Part shown: piece by piece, positions 41,265 to 51,856 of the stretch
Layout: each line of letters opens with the position of its first letter
Position numbering within the stretch: the first letter of the stretch is position 1
DNA from: JAVJSU01 sp040219275
GTDB taxonomy: Bacteria > Chloroflexota > Anaerolineae > Aggregatilineales > Phototrophicaceae
Assembly (NCBI GenBank): GCA_040219275.1
Contig: JAVJSU010000023.1
Span: forward strand, 1-64,000
Reading direction: 5' to 3'
Length of the DNA: 64,000 nucleotides
Position numbers and translations under genes: made by a program
Notes under the pieces: model-generated
What the model saw: only the letters and a program-made list of their open reading frames with translations
Told to the model about the DNA's origin: nothing
The model's database searches: none

Positions 41265-43403
41265 ATGTCTACCACAGACGAAATTAAAGCCCGTATCGAC
41301 ATCGTCAATTATATTCAACAGTACGTTCCACTGAAGAAATCAGGACGCTACTACAAAGCGCCGTGTCCGTTTCATGGGGAGCGCACGCCGTCTTTTGTTG
41401 TGGATGCTGATCGGCAATCATGGCGTTGTTTTGGCGCGTGTGCTGAAGGTGGCGATATTTTCAGCTTTGCGATGAAGCATCATGGCTGGTCGTTTACCGA
41501 GGCGTTAAATGCGCTAGGAGAACAGGCAGGCGTGGAAGTCCGTCAGCGTTCGCCGGAAGATAAAGCACAAGACGCGCAACTCGAAAAGTTACAGGGGTTG
41601 TTGAGTGCGACGGCGGAGGTCTATCACAAGCATCTGCTTGAAGGTGACACGGACGAGGCGAAATTTGCGCGTACCTATGCGCTGGAAAAACGCGGATTAT
41701 CACGGGAAACCATCGACAAATTCGGCATTGGTTTAGCGCCTGCGGGTTGGGGGCATATGTTGGATTACCTCACAAATCTAGGCTATTCCGAAGATGAAGT
41801 GATTGCCGCCGGTGTTGCGGTCAAAAATGATCGTGGCAATGTGTATGATCGTTTCCGCAATCGGCTGGTGATTCCGATCCGCGATGCACGCGGTAAAGTT
41901 GTTGGTTTTGGCGGGCGTGTATTAGACCCCAATGACGAACCCAAATATTTGAATTCTCCGCAATCGGCTGTGTTTGATAAGAGTCGCTTGCTCTTTGGCT
42001 TTGACCTTGCGCGGGATGTCATCCGTAAGGAAGAGACTGCGGTTATCGTCGAAGGGTATATGGATGTGATTCAGGCGCATCAAGCGGGCTTTATGAATGT
42101 TGTTGCCCAGATGGGAACAGCGATGACAGAAACCCAGCTGAAAATTCTCGCGCCGCGCTATGCGAAGAAAATTGTGCTGGCACTGGATTCTGATGCCGCC
42201 GGACAAAGCGCGACACGGCGCAGTCTGGAAACCGCGAGGCAAGTACTTGCGGCGGATTTTACGGGCAAACTCTCGATTGATATGCGGATTTTGCAGATTC
42301 CCGACGCAAAAGACCCTGATGATCTGTTACGGGAAGAGCCGGAACGCTGGCAATCGCTTGTCGAAAATGCAACGCCGGTTGCGGATTATGTGATTGAGTC
42401 CGAGACGCGCACTCTGGGGTCCGATTCAACCGTGCAGGAGCGCGAAACGGCGGCGCGCAACATTTTGCCGATTCTGGTTGCGTCTGAAAACAATCTGTAT
42501 AAGCAAGATAATATCCAGAAATTGGCACTCAAATTACGTATTCCTGAGCGTGAACTGCTCAAGTGGGCGCAGGAACACAAATCAGAAATCAAGCCACCGG
42601 TTCGGCGTGAAGCACCACCGCCCGCTTATAACGGCAATGGTGCGCGTGATGGGTATGATGAACCGCCACCGCTAGACTATGATGATGCCTATATGCCACC
42701 GGATGACGAAGAAGATTATGCGGGGTATCCGGCATATGACCCTGCTGATGGCAATGCACGCGGCGCGAATCAGCCTGTGCGGGCGAAAACACAAGCGTCC
42801 CCACCGATGGGCGAATCGATGGAAGTGCATTGTTTGCGGACGTTGTTTGCAAATCCTGAACTGTTTTATCAGGTGAATCGTAAATTGCGCGAGCTGGCAA
42901 ACGGTAACACGACGATGATGGACGGTCCTTTGCGCGAATTAGATTCGGAAGATTTTAGCCGGTCGGATTATCAGGCGCTGATCCGTGTGTTTTCCGAGGC
43001 GGTGAATCAACACAGCTTGGATGTGATGGATTACATTCAAGAAAATCTATCACCGGTGATGGTTGACGCGCTACAAAATCTACTTTTGACGGACACTGAT
43101 CTCGTGAGAGGGCGGGTTGGTGGAAGCCGTTTTAATGCTGATTTTTCCTCTTTGTGGAAAAAACATGAGCGCACATACTATGTCAATAATGAGGATGTCG
43201 AATTTTTAACGAAGATATTACAATTACGTGTACAACGGCTAAAACGCGAATTGGATGAACTGAGTTTTGTTCAGCGTGATAGTCAGGATAATATGAATGA
43301 TGAGCCTACCGCGTTCATGTTAGGTGCGCGGATTGTCCTCTCCACGCAGGCGAAACACCTGTTGGAAGCTGAAATCAGCACCTTATCTGCCCGGTTAATG
43401 TGA
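41265..43403 (+). CDS. dnaG: DNA primase
   Basis: DnaG makes RNA primers at the fork, working with DnaB. The 712-residue protein has the N-terminal zinc domain (CPFHGERTPSF, then CFGACAEGGDIF) and the TOPRIM core with VIVEGYMDVIQAHQ and LALDSDAAGQ. A Pro/Tyr/Asp-rich disordered linker (about 475-515) and a C-terminal helicase-interaction region complete it. The last zinc cysteines are spaced C-x3-C, not C-x2-C. The ATG at 41265 is preferred over a GTG at 41256 because DnaG proteins normally begin right before this DEIKARIDIV segment. Sigma factor rpoD follows 16 bases later, the classic macromolecular-synthesis pair but without rpsU. Confidence 0.96.
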   Translation: MSTTDEIKARIDIVNYIQQYVPLKKSGRYYKAPCPFHGERTPSFVVDADRQSWRCFGACAEGGDIFSFAMKHHGWSFTEALNALGEQAGVEVRQRSPEDKAQDAQLEKLQGLLSATAEVYHKHLLEGDTDEAKFARTYALEKRGLSRETIDKFGIGLAPAGWGHMLDYLTNLGYSEDEVIAAGVAVKNDRGNVYDRFRNRLVIPIRDARGKVVGFGGRVLDPNDEPKYLNSPQSAVFDKSRLLFGFDLARDVIRKEETAVIVEGYMDVIQAHQAGFMNVVAQMGTAMTETQLKILAPRYAKKIVLALDSDAAGQSATRRSLETARQVLAADFTGKLSIDMRILQIPDAKDPDDLLREEPERWQSLVENATPVADYVIESETRTLGSDSTVQERETAARNILPILVASENNLYKQDNIQKLALKLRIPERELLKWAQEHKSEIKPPVRREAPPPAYNGNGARDGYDEPPPLDYDDAYMPPDDEEDYAGYPAYDPADGNARGANQPVRAKTQASPPMGESMEVHCLRTLFANPELFYQVNRKLRELANGNTTMMDGPLRELDSEDFSRSDYQALIRVFSEAVNQHSLDVMDYIQENLSPVMVDALQNLLLTDTDLVRGRVGGSRFNADFSSLWKKHERTYYVNNEDVEFLTKILQLRVQRLKRELDELSFVQRDSQDNMNDEPTAFMLGARIVLSTQAKHLLEAEISTLSARLM

Positions 43404-43419
43404 AATTCAAAGGACTCCG

Positions 43420-45030
<1,611 letters not shown>

Positions 45031-45055
45031 CGCGAGATCATTTTGTGGTTAACTG

Positions 45056-45083
45056 AAGGCATGGCACACGCTATGCCTTTTTT
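45056..45083 (+). terminator. Intrinsic terminator of dnaG-rpoD
   Basis: AAGGCAT (45056-45062) and ATGCCTT (45073-45079) form a stem around a 10-base loop, followed by a run of six T. Confidence 0.85.
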
Positions 45084-45106
45084 GTTGCTAATGGATCGAG
45101 GTCGTT

Positions 45107-46030
45107 ATGTCGTCTCTAAAATCACTCGCTCAAGACTATCACGTATTAGTTGAAAGCGATAATCTCCCGCAACGTCGGATGCGCCTCTTGCAAGCACTCT
45201 GGCGTGAAGAACAGGGGTATCCCATCGGTGAACATAATGGGCGATTGCTCGGTTCTCGTTTGCCGATGCCGTATGCAGAGGACACACTCAATAACTATTT
45301 GACGGATACGATCAAAGCGATTGTGCGTACAGAGGTGATGACTCCAGAAAATCGTCAAGGGCGCTTATTTGGGATGCCGCGTATTTACAATGATCTGCTT
45401 TCTAGCCAACCTCTGTGTTTTAATCTTTTTGGCGAACTACGACAGGATTTACCGTTAGCAACACGCGTGTTTCGTGCTTTGACGAATGATCGCGTGGGTG
45501 AGGTGATCGCCATTGATTTTGAACATTCTCCGGGGCGGGGTGATGTGCGCTATACAGGTGATAAATCCGCTTTTGATGTATTTGTTGAGTTCAAAACACC
45601 CCAAAACGGAAACGGATTTATCGGTATCGAGGTCAAGTATCACGAGAATCTCAAGGTGAAAGCGGATAACCACCGCGCACGTTACGATGAAGTTGCTAAT
45701 ATGATGGGATGCTTCGTCAATGATAAGCGTGAATCCCTGCAACGCCCACCATTACAACAAATCTGGCGCGATCATCTCTTATCAGGTGCGCTCAGGCATA
45801 TCGATCAATATGAGGATGGTTTCTTTGTATTTTTATATCCGCAAGAAAATACGCTTTGCGCGAACGCGGTTCAGAATTATGAAAATTGTCTGAGCAACTC
45901 TGATACATTTGAAGCATGGACATTCAATGATGTCGTGACGAATTTGAGGCGATTCACTCAAGCGAAATGGGTCAATGTGTTTTATGATCGCTATATGAAT
46001 TTTGATAAGATCGAAAAATTATTGGTGTAA
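45107..46030 (+). CDS. PD-(D/E)XK nuclease family protein (PGN_0703-like)
   Basis: A 307-residue protein. A PD-(D/E)XK-like core is visible at about 150-190: AFDVFVEFKT, then GFIGIEVKYHENL, where Asp and E-V-K are the expected metal-binding and catalytic residues. Flanking sequence (RRMRLLQALWREEQGYPIGE near the start, and FFVFLYPQEN later) fits the PGN_0703-type restriction-endonuclease-like family. No methyltransferase or specificity gene is nearby, so it is not a standard restriction-modification pair. It may act in defence or repair. The Nudix-GNAT gene starts 3 bases after its stop, so the two are co-translated. Confidence 0.7.
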   Translation: MSSLKSLAQDYHVLVESDNLPQRRMRLLQALWREEQGYPIGEHNGRLLGSRLPMPYAEDTLNNYLTDTIKAIVRTEVMTPENRQGRLFGMPRIYNDLLSSQPLCFNLFGELRQDLPLATRVFRALTNDRVGEVIAIDFEHSPGRGDVRYTGDKSAFDVFVEFKTPQNGNGFIGIEVKYHENLKVKADNHRARYDEVANMMGCFVNDKRESLQRPPLQQIWRDHLLSGALRHIDQYEDGFFVFLYPQENTLCANAVQNYENCLSNSDTFEAWTFNDVVTNLRRFTQAKWVNVFYDRYMNFDKIEKLLV

Positions 46031-46033
46031 TAA

Positions 46034-47011
46034 ATGCCTAAAAAACTAAAGTATTGCCCGATTTGCAGTCATGAGTTGGTCCAGCGTGAAAGCGGTGGGC
46101 GGATGCGTGCTAGCTGTGATAATTGTGGCTATGTGCATTTCGTCAATCCGGTGCCGGGGGTGGGCTTGCTGATCGAAATGGATGGGGGAATCGTGCTGAT
46201 TCAGCGTGGTAATCCACCGCATCAGGGCGATTGGACGCTCCCTAGTGGCTTTGTAGAGGCGGACGAAAGTGCTGAAGAAGCGGCTATCCGTGAAGCCGAA
46301 GAAGAGACGGGGTTAAAGGTTGAAATCATCGAAATGGCGGGGGTAAATTCATTCCCTGAAGGTCCGCCTGTCAGTGGGATTATGATTTTTTACCGGATGC
46401 GCCCCATTGGTGGGATGCTCAAAGCGGGAGATGATGCGGCGGATGCGAAAGTGTTTGCTATCGATGAATTGCCGTTATTGCCCTTCCGTACCCATCGGGA
46501 AATTATCGCCGAGTGGTTAGAACGGCATCATGAAGAAACTGGCAAGCTATTTAGTACACCCTTACCGCATCAGGTGGAATTTCTGATCCGTCCGGCTGAG
46601 CCAAAAGATATTGATGAAATTATCGGCTTGATGGCGATGATCCCCGCTAACCGTAAATTGACCACCGAACAATGGCGGGATGTTGCCTTGCGGATCATCG
46701 AATCGCCGACGTTGGAAGTATTTGTTGCTCAAACACGCCGCGAACCTGCCTTGATTATCGGTTGTGTGTCGCTCTCGGTGGTGCGTGCGCTGACGGAAAG
46801 TCGGGGATTTATCAACGATATGGCGGTTTTGCCAACCTATCAACGGCGTGGCGTAGGGGCGGAATTGCTCGAAGCGATTTTACGCCGTTCGCAACAATTG
46901 AACTTGATGTCGCTGATGGTCAACACCCAACGGGCGAACGATCAGGCACGGGCATTTTACGCCGCGTCCGGTTTTTCTGATAGCCGGATTATGCGCCTCA
47001 AAATCCGTTAG
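46034..47011 (+). CDS. Zinc-ribbon, Nudix hydrolase and GNAT acetyltransferase fusion
   Basis: A 325-residue protein of three parts. Residues 5-35 form a zinc ribbon (CPIC...CDNCGY), as in NudC-like and other Nudix proteins. Residues 40-165 are a Nudix domain whose box GFVEADESAEEAAIREAEEE continues TGL, matching the GX5EX7REUXEEXGU pattern. Residues 175-325 are a GNAT domain with INDMAVLPTYQRRGVGAELLEA (acetyl-CoA motif) and ARAFYAASGFSDS. The Nudix part should cleave a nucleoside diphosphate derivative. The combination suggests linked hydrolysis and acetylation, but substrates are unknown. It directly follows the nuclease gene. Confidence 0.88.
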   Translation: MPKKLKYCPICSHELVQRESGGRMRASCDNCGYVHFVNPVPGVGLLIEMDGGIVLIQRGNPPHQGDWTLPSGFVEADESAEEAAIREAEEETGLKVEIIEMAGVNSFPEGPPVSGIMIFYRMRPIGGMLKAGDDAADAKVFAIDELPLLPFRTHREIIAEWLERHHEETGKLFSTPLPHQVEFLIRPAEPKDIDEIIGLMAMIPANRKLTTEQWRDVALRIIESPTLEVFVAQTRREPALIIGCVSLSVVRALTESRGFINDMAVLPTYQRRGVGAELLEAILRRSQQLNLMSLMVNTQRANDQARAFYAASGFSDSRIMRLKIR

Positions 47012-47060
47012 TCATAGTACAATGAACAATTAGATTAAGTGTGACGAGGAAAGAAACCGT

Positions 47061-48179
47061 ATGACGGCTCAGTCATCCCCGATGCGATGGGTGCTTGGTT
47101 ATAAAGAACGTTCCGAAGGTGCCATCCCTAACACATATACTGCAACGTATGGTCTGCTTGATTTAATGAACAAGGGCTATTTATATGCTGAAGATGTGAA
47201 ACAGATGCTTGATGATTCGGGACTAGAGGATTTTTTCTGGCAAATCACCTGGCCCGAAGATTTTGACATTCCGGACGAGTATCTTGTCAATCGTATCGCT
47301 AATGTGCAGGGTTATGTGGTGTTTGTGCATGGCTGGACGGGTAATCATAAAATTTGGGAAGAATTGCCGGGCAGAGTCACGATGGCAAATCGCCAACTGG
47401 TCTCCATTTCGATTGACCATAATGGGTTCGGGAAATCTGTGCTCACCGATGTTACGCCGTCGCTAGAGGCTTGTAATCCACCTGCGGCGATGCAAACATT
47501 GAGGCGTTGGGCGGAGTTGGTCAAATTGCGCCGTCAACCGGGCGAGCGTTCTCCCAAAGTGCTTAATTTCGTCGGACACAGTATGGGTGGCGCGACCCTC
47601 TTTTATCTGAACCCGATGTTCTGGAATTATGGTGAAGTCACCCGGTATGCCCTTGCTCCCGCATTGTTGCTGGAAGATAGTTTGCATCGTGCCTTCTATA
47701 CGACATTGGGCGTAGGAATTGGCATTTTGCAACGGTTGCCCGCCTTAGAAATTTTTGAGCGTTTCCTTAAGCCAACCATCCTCAAAAATCTTGCCGCCGG
47801 TGCAACCAATGAAGTAAAAGAAATCCATCGTAAGCAATATGATGAAACGCCGCGTGGCATTACCGGCGCGACTTTTATGGCGATGGGGCGGTTAGCCAAT
47901 TATGAGATTGCGCGTGATTGGGATTTGTTCCGTGTGATGCTCGGTCATCGTGACCCGCTGGTGGGGTTAACGGACATGATGGATTTGTTGGGCAAGCTGG
48001 AACTTCCGGCGGGGAATACGCGGGTTGTGCCGGGGACTCATTATATGTTCAGCGTGGGGAGTGAAACACCACGAAACGCCTATCAACATGCACAAAATCG
48101 TGACCTTGTGGTGCAGGACATTCTGGCATTGCATATTAAAGCCTATCAATTACAACGCGATGGACGGCGAATCGGCTAA
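47061..48179 (+). CDS. Alpha/beta-hydrolase fold protein
   Basis: A 372-residue hydrolase. The nucleophile elbow is GHSMGG with S174. The oxyanion-type motif HGWTG is at residues 90-94, the acid is probably the Asp in LGHRDPLVG, and the base is the His in VPGTHYMFS near the end. About 80 residues precede the core and a helical lid lies around 210-290. No signal peptide is visible, so it is probably cytoplasmic. The substrate is unknown; esterase, lipase or thioesterase are all possible. It starts 49 bases after the Nudix gene in the same direction. Confidence 0.82.
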   Translation: MTAQSSPMRWVLGYKERSEGAIPNTYTATYGLLDLMNKGYLYAEDVKQMLDDSGLEDFFWQITWPEDFDIPDEYLVNRIANVQGYVVFVHGWTGNHKIWEELPGRVTMANRQLVSISIDHNGFGKSVLTDVTPSLEACNPPAAMQTLRRWAELVKLRRQPGERSPKVLNFVGHSMGGATLFYLNPMFWNYGEVTRYALAPALLLEDSLHRAFYTTLGVGIGILQRLPALEIFERFLKPTILKNLAAGATNEVKEIHRKQYDETPRGITGATFMAMGRLANYEIARDWDLFRVMLGHRDPLVGLTDMMDLLGKLELPAGNTRVVPGTHYMFSVGSETPRNAYQHAQNRDLVVQDILALHIKAYQLQRDGRRIG

Positions 48180-48214
48180 GTTCTAGTGCTGTAGATTTGA
48201 GCGTTAGCACAGGG

Positions 48215-48256
48215 TTTGATTAAAATTTGGGTGAATTCGCCGGATTTGATTAAAAA
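48215..48256 (+). repeat. Two direct repeats with a 30-bp period upstream of nuo
   Basis: TTTGATTAAAA occurs at 48215 and again at 48245, with partial matches continuing (AATTT, then G-rich and ATTC). The spacing of exactly 30 bp is close to three helical turns. They lie about 95 bp before the nuo -35 box and could bind a regulator. The rest of this 271-bp gap shows only the nuo promoter. Confidence 0.35.
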
Positions 48257-48350
48257 TTTAACGGGATTCCCTTTACGACTTGACCAAGATGCGTTAGGCT
48301 TAGTGCGTCTGGCAAACTCTGGATTAAACCAACAGTAATTTCAATTTTGT

Positions 48351-48379
48351 TTGACAACAAAACAGGGTTATGCTAACCT
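48351..48379 (+). promoter_or_regulatory. Sigma-70 promoter of the nuo cluster
   Basis: A perfect TTGACA (48351-48356) is followed after 17 bases by TAACCT (48374-48379). Transcription should begin near 48386, about 65 bases before nuoA. Confidence 0.65.
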
Positions 48380-48450
48380 TAATCTGGTTAATTGTTCAAA
48401 AAAGTACAAACGAATTTACCCGTCTGCTGTAACGGAATAGAGGACAATCA

Positions 48451-48810
48451 ATGGTACTACAGCAATTTGCTCCAGCTGGTATTTTAATTCTTCTTACAAT
48501 TGGTTTGACCTTCATCATTATGAATATCTCGCGGGTATTCGGTCCTCATAATCCGACTACGCGCAAGACCGCACCTTACGAGAGCGGTATGAAGCCAATT
48601 GGTCCGGCGAATCGACGTTTGCCGGTCAAGTTTTATCTGATTGGCGTGTTGTTCATTTTGTTTGATATTGAAGTGATCTTTTTCTTGCCGTGGGCGGTGG
48701 TTTTCCGTGATCTTGGTTTTTATGGTTTGGCAGTGATGGGCTTGTTCGTCTTCATCCTCACTGTCGGTTTAGTTTATGAGTGGAAGAAGGGTGCGTTGGA
48801 ATGGGAGTAA
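48451..48810 (+). CDS. nuoA: NADH-quinone oxidoreductase subunit A
   Basis: Membrane subunit of complex I that helps seal the quinone chamber together with NuoH and NuoJ. The 119-residue chain has three helices (about 8-28, 59-80, 86-108). Between the first two is the conserved loop with YESGMKPIG, and the second helix contains FLIFDIEVIF-like LFDIEVIFFLPW. Normal length. It is the first gene of the cluster, preceded by GAGGA, and its end overlaps the nuoB start by 10 bases. Confidence 0.96.
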   Translation: MVLQQFAPAGILILLTIGLTFIIMNISRVFGPHNPTTRKTAPYESGMKPIGPANRRLPVKFYLIGVLFILFDIEVIFFLPWAVVFRDLGFYGLAVMGLFVFILTVGLVYEWKKGALEWE

Positions 48811-49286
48811 CACCGAAACTTGGTAATTTAGGTGTCGTTACTTCAACCGTTGAAGAAGCGATTAACTGGGCGAGAACGGGCGCGACCTGGCCCCTGCTTT
48901 TTGGTCTGGCGTGCTGTGCAATTGAATATATGAGTTCGCAGGCAGGCACTTATGACCTGTCTCGTTTTGGTATGGAATTAAACCGTGCAAGTCCCCGTCA
49001 GGCGGATTTGATGATTGTGGCAGGACGCGTAACCCGTAAGATGGCTCCGGTTGTGCGTCAACTTTATGACCAGATGGCTGATCCCAAATGGGTTATTTCC
49101 ATGGGGGATTGTGCCTCTTGTGGTGGGGTATATAACAATTATGCGGTGGTACAGGGCGTTGATGAGATTATTCCGGTGGATGTTTATGTCGCTGGATGCC
49201 CGCCCCGTCCTGAACAATTGATGCACGGTATTTTGACATTACATGAAAAGATTCGCGGCGAGCGTATCTCTGATTGGGCAAGCTAG
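48801..49286 (+). CDS. nuoB: NADH-quinone oxidoreductase subunit B
   Basis: NuoB carries the N2 [4Fe-4S] cluster, which passes electrons to quinone. The ligands are visible in FGLACCAIEYM (two adjacent Cys), GDCASCGG and AGCPPRPEQL. I chose the ATG at 48801 inside the end of nuoA, with AAGAAGG 9 bases before it; this gives 161 residues and a normal N-terminus. An upstream GTG at 48780 would add seven atypical residues. The overlap with nuoA implies coupled translation. Confidence 0.97.
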   Translation: MGVTPKLGNLGVVTSTVEEAINWARTGATWPLLFGLACCAIEYMSSQAGTYDLSRFGMELNRASPRQADLMIVAGRVTRKMAPVVRQLYDQMADPKWVISMGDCASCGGVYNNYAVVQGVDEIIPVDVYVAGCPPRPEQLMHGILTLHEKIRGERISDWAS

Positions 49287-49306
49287 GACAGGCAAGGTAA
49301 ATCTCT

Positions 49307-49843
49307 ATGAATATTCCCGAATCGCTTGATCCTGTAGACGCTATTAAAGTCAATCTACCGGATGCTTTGCAAGATGTAGTCGAATTTAGAGGCGAGACGA
49401 CGCTGGTTGTCGCCAGTAAAGACATTCCGGAAGTCATCCGCTTTCTGCGTGATACCCCCGGATTGAGCTATAACTTCCTCTCCGACATTAGCGCAGTAGA
49501 TTATTATCCCGAATACACCCGTCCGGGGCGTTTCGGCGTGTCGTATCATATCTACTCCATGTTGTATAATCATCGCCTGCGGGTAAAGACTTACGTGGAA
49601 GAAGATGACACCGTTGTGCCGTCAATCACGTCATTGTGGCCCGCCGCCAACTGGTTCGAGCGCGAGATTTTCGACATGATGGGGATTGAATTTGAAGGTC
49701 ATCCTAATTTGCGGCGCATCTTAATGCCCACAGATTGGAACGGTCATCCACACCGTCGTGATTATCCGCTGGGGTATGAAACGATTCAGTTCTCCTTCAA
49801 TGTGGATGAAATATTAAAGCACAAGCCGTTTGCTGAAGACTAA
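49307..49843 (+). CDS. nuoC: NADH-quinone oxidoreductase subunit C
   Basis: Peripheral-arm subunit of 178 residues. The 30-kDa-subunit signature is clear in ERELFDMMGI-like EREIFDMMGIEFEGHPNLRR, then LMPTDWNGHPHRRDYPL. It is a separate gene here, not fused to nuoD as in E. coli. Electron-transfer centres are absent, as expected; it packs against NuoB and NuoD. Spacing to nuoB is 20 bases. Confidence 0.95.
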   Translation: MNIPESLDPVDAIKVNLPDALQDVVEFRGETTLVVASKDIPEVIRFLRDTPGLSYNFLSDISAVDYYPEYTRPGRFGVSYHIYSMLYNHRLRVKTYVEEDDTVVPSITSLWPAANWFEREIFDMMGIEFEGHPNLRRILMPTDWNGHPHRRDYPLGYETIQFSFNVDEILKHKPFAED

Positions 49844-49878
49844 GCTAAAGATCAAAATGGAAGAACGGAACGCGATTT

Positions 49879-51135
49879 ATGGTTGCTAACCCAGGGCTTC
49901 AAACTGATATGAGTGAGTGGCAGGGCAGTCTTGACGAGCTTAAAGGACTGGTGTCCGAGCGCGCAATGACTGGTGAAACCATGCTCCTCAATATGGGACC
50001 GCACCACCCCAGTACGCATGGTGTGTTGCGCCTTTTGCTGGAATTGGACGGCGAGGAGATTGTCTCCTGTGTGCCGGACATTGGTTTCTTGCATACCGGG
50101 ATTGAAAAGAACATCGAAGCAAAGACCTACGAAAAAGGGGTCACGCTTACGGATCGTATGGATTATCTCTCGCCGATGTCGAACAATATGGTCTTCTGCA
50201 TGGCAGTCGAAAAATTGGTCGATCTGGATGTGCCTGAGCGTGGTCAGGTGATCCGCGTCATTGTGCTAGAACTTTCCCGTATTGCCAGCCATTTAGTATG
50301 GTTGGGAACACAGGCGATGGATCTTGGCGCGATGAGTGTCTTTCTGTATTGTTTCCGCGAACGTGAGAAAATCCTTGATATGTTCGAGATGCTTTCCGGT
50401 CAGCGTATGATGGGATCATACCTGCGCCCCGGTGGTGTATGGCGTGATCTACGTCCAGAATTCTTACCTGCGCTGGAAGAATTTATGGCAGATTTCCCTA
50501 GTAGAATCGATGATTACGAACGTCTGTTGACGAAAAATCCGCTGTGGATGGATCGCACGCAGGGTGTGGGGATTATCGAACCGGAAGATGCGCTGGCGTG
50601 GGGCGTTACAGGCGCACCGTTACGTGCGAGTGGCGTGAACTGGGATATTCGTAAAGCCATGCCCTATAGTGGCTACGAAAATTACGAGTTTAACGTACCA
50701 CTTGGCGAACATGGCGATGTATATGATCGTTTCCTCTGCCGCATTTATGAACTGCGCGAATGCCTGAAGATTCTGCGTCAGGGGATTGATCGTCTGCCCG
50801 GTGGAGCATTCCGCTCAGAGAATCGTAAGTTTGTACCGCCACCCCGTTCCGAATTAGGGACGAGCATGGAGGCGGTTATCCATCACTTCAAGCTCTGGAC
50901 AGAAGGTTTTTCTGCACCGGATGAAGAAGTGTACGTTTCGATTGAAAGCCCGCGTGGTGAAATCGGATGTTATTTGCATGGCACAGGTGGCAACAAACCG
51001 CGCCGCGTACGCTTTAAGACCCCGTCCTTCGTCCATATCGGCGCGATTCCGATGATTACTGAAAATCATATGATCGCCGATTTGATTGCCATTATTGGTA
51101 GTGTGGACGTTGTATTGGGTGATTGTGACCGATAA
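49879..51135 (+). CDS. nuoD: NADH-quinone oxidoreductase subunit D
   Basis: NuoD (49-kDa subunit) forms the quinone-binding pocket with NuoB. The 418-residue chain shows MGPHHPSTHGVLRLLLELDG, where the His of HPSTHG touches quinone, then GFLHTGIEKNIE and a C-terminus ending in SVDVVLGDCDR. These are near-universal motifs. A strong hairpin follows the stop, so nuoABCD may partly end here. Confidence 0.97.
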   Translation: MVANPGLQTDMSEWQGSLDELKGLVSERAMTGETMLLNMGPHHPSTHGVLRLLLELDGEEIVSCVPDIGFLHTGIEKNIEAKTYEKGVTLTDRMDYLSPMSNNMVFCMAVEKLVDLDVPERGQVIRVIVLELSRIASHLVWLGTQAMDLGAMSVFLYCFREREKILDMFEMLSGQRMMGSYLRPGGVWRDLRPEFLPALEEFMADFPSRIDDYERLLTKNPLWMDRTQGVGIIEPEDALAWGVTGAPLRASGVNWDIRKAMPYSGYENYEFNVPLGEHGDVYDRFLCRIYELRECLKILRQGIDRLPGGAFRSENRKFVPPPRSELGTSMEAVIHHFKLWTEGFSAPDEEVYVSIESPRGEIGCYLHGTGGNKPRRVRFKTPSFVHIGAIPMITENHMIADLIAIIGSVDVVLGDCDR

Positions 51136-51152
51136 ACTGGTCTGCTAAAAAT

Positions 51153-51178
51153 TGGGGCGTGATATTCTTCATGCCCCA
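51153..51178 (+). terminator. Hairpin between nuoD and nuoE (possible attenuator)
   Basis: TGGGGCGTGA (51153-51162) pairs with TCATGCCCCA (51169-51178) over 10 bp, including one G-U pair, with a 6-base loop. The tail TTATTGATTT is U-rich but interrupted. It may be a partial terminator or an RNA processing or stabilising site that makes nuoABCD more abundant than the later genes. Confidence 0.55.
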
Positions 51179-51249
51179 TTATTGATTTAGGCTTTTCCGA
51201 GTTTTTAACACACGCTTTTGTTTTTAGACTGCGTTCCTAAGGATAAGAA

Positions 51250-51747
51250 ATGGCAATCGCAGAAAAATATGCGGATCGCATTGACAAACATCTCTCAAAA
51301 TATCCCGATAAGCGTTCAGCCGTTATGCCCTTGCTCTATATTGTGCAGGAAGAGTATGGATGGGTTTCACCTGAAGGCATTCGTGAAGTCGCAGATATTT
51401 GCGAGATGGACGCAACACAGGTAAAGTCCATTGCGGGTTTCTATACGATGTATTCAGAGAAGCCAAAAGGGAAATTTTGGCTTCAGGTTTGTACCGATAT
51501 GCCGTGTGCGCTACGTGGCGCGGATGAGTTCCACAAGGAGCTTAAGGACTATCTGGGTGTAGAAGAAGGTGGCACTACCGAAGACGGGATGTTCACAGTA
51601 GAGCATGTGATGTGCCTCGCCGCCTGTGACAAACCCCCGATGCTCCAATGTAATTTCCATTTTCACGAAAATCTTGATATGGAAAAAATGAAAGTCTTGA
51701 TTGATGAGTGGCGCAATGAAGTCAACGCATCGGTTAAGAGCAAATAG
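51250..51747 (+). CDS. nuoE: NADH-quinone oxidoreductase subunit E
   Basis: A 165-residue thioredoxin-fold subunit with the N1a [2Fe-2S] cluster. Its ligands are visible as C-x4-C (VCTDMPCAL) and C-x3-C (MCLAACDK). The N-terminal helical part (MPLLYIVQEEYGWVSPEGI) is typical. It works with NuoF and NuoG in the NADH-oxidising module. It begins 72 bases after the nuoD-nuoE hairpin. Confidence 0.96.
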   Translation: MAIAEKYADRIDKHLSKYPDKRSAVMPLLYIVQEEYGWVSPEGIREVADICEMDATQVKSIAGFYTMYSEKPKGKFWLQVCTDMPCALRGADEFHKELKDYLGVEEGGTTEDGMFTVEHVMCLAACDKPPMLQCNFHFHENLDMEKMKVLIDEWRNEVNASVKSK

Positions 51748-51856
51748 CACAAAAACAAGACGGACAGACGTTTTATTGTAACTGTGAGTTAGGACACTGT
51801 CTCAATCAGCACATGCTGGTTTTAGCACCGGCTGGTTGGTAAAGGGAGAACACTGC

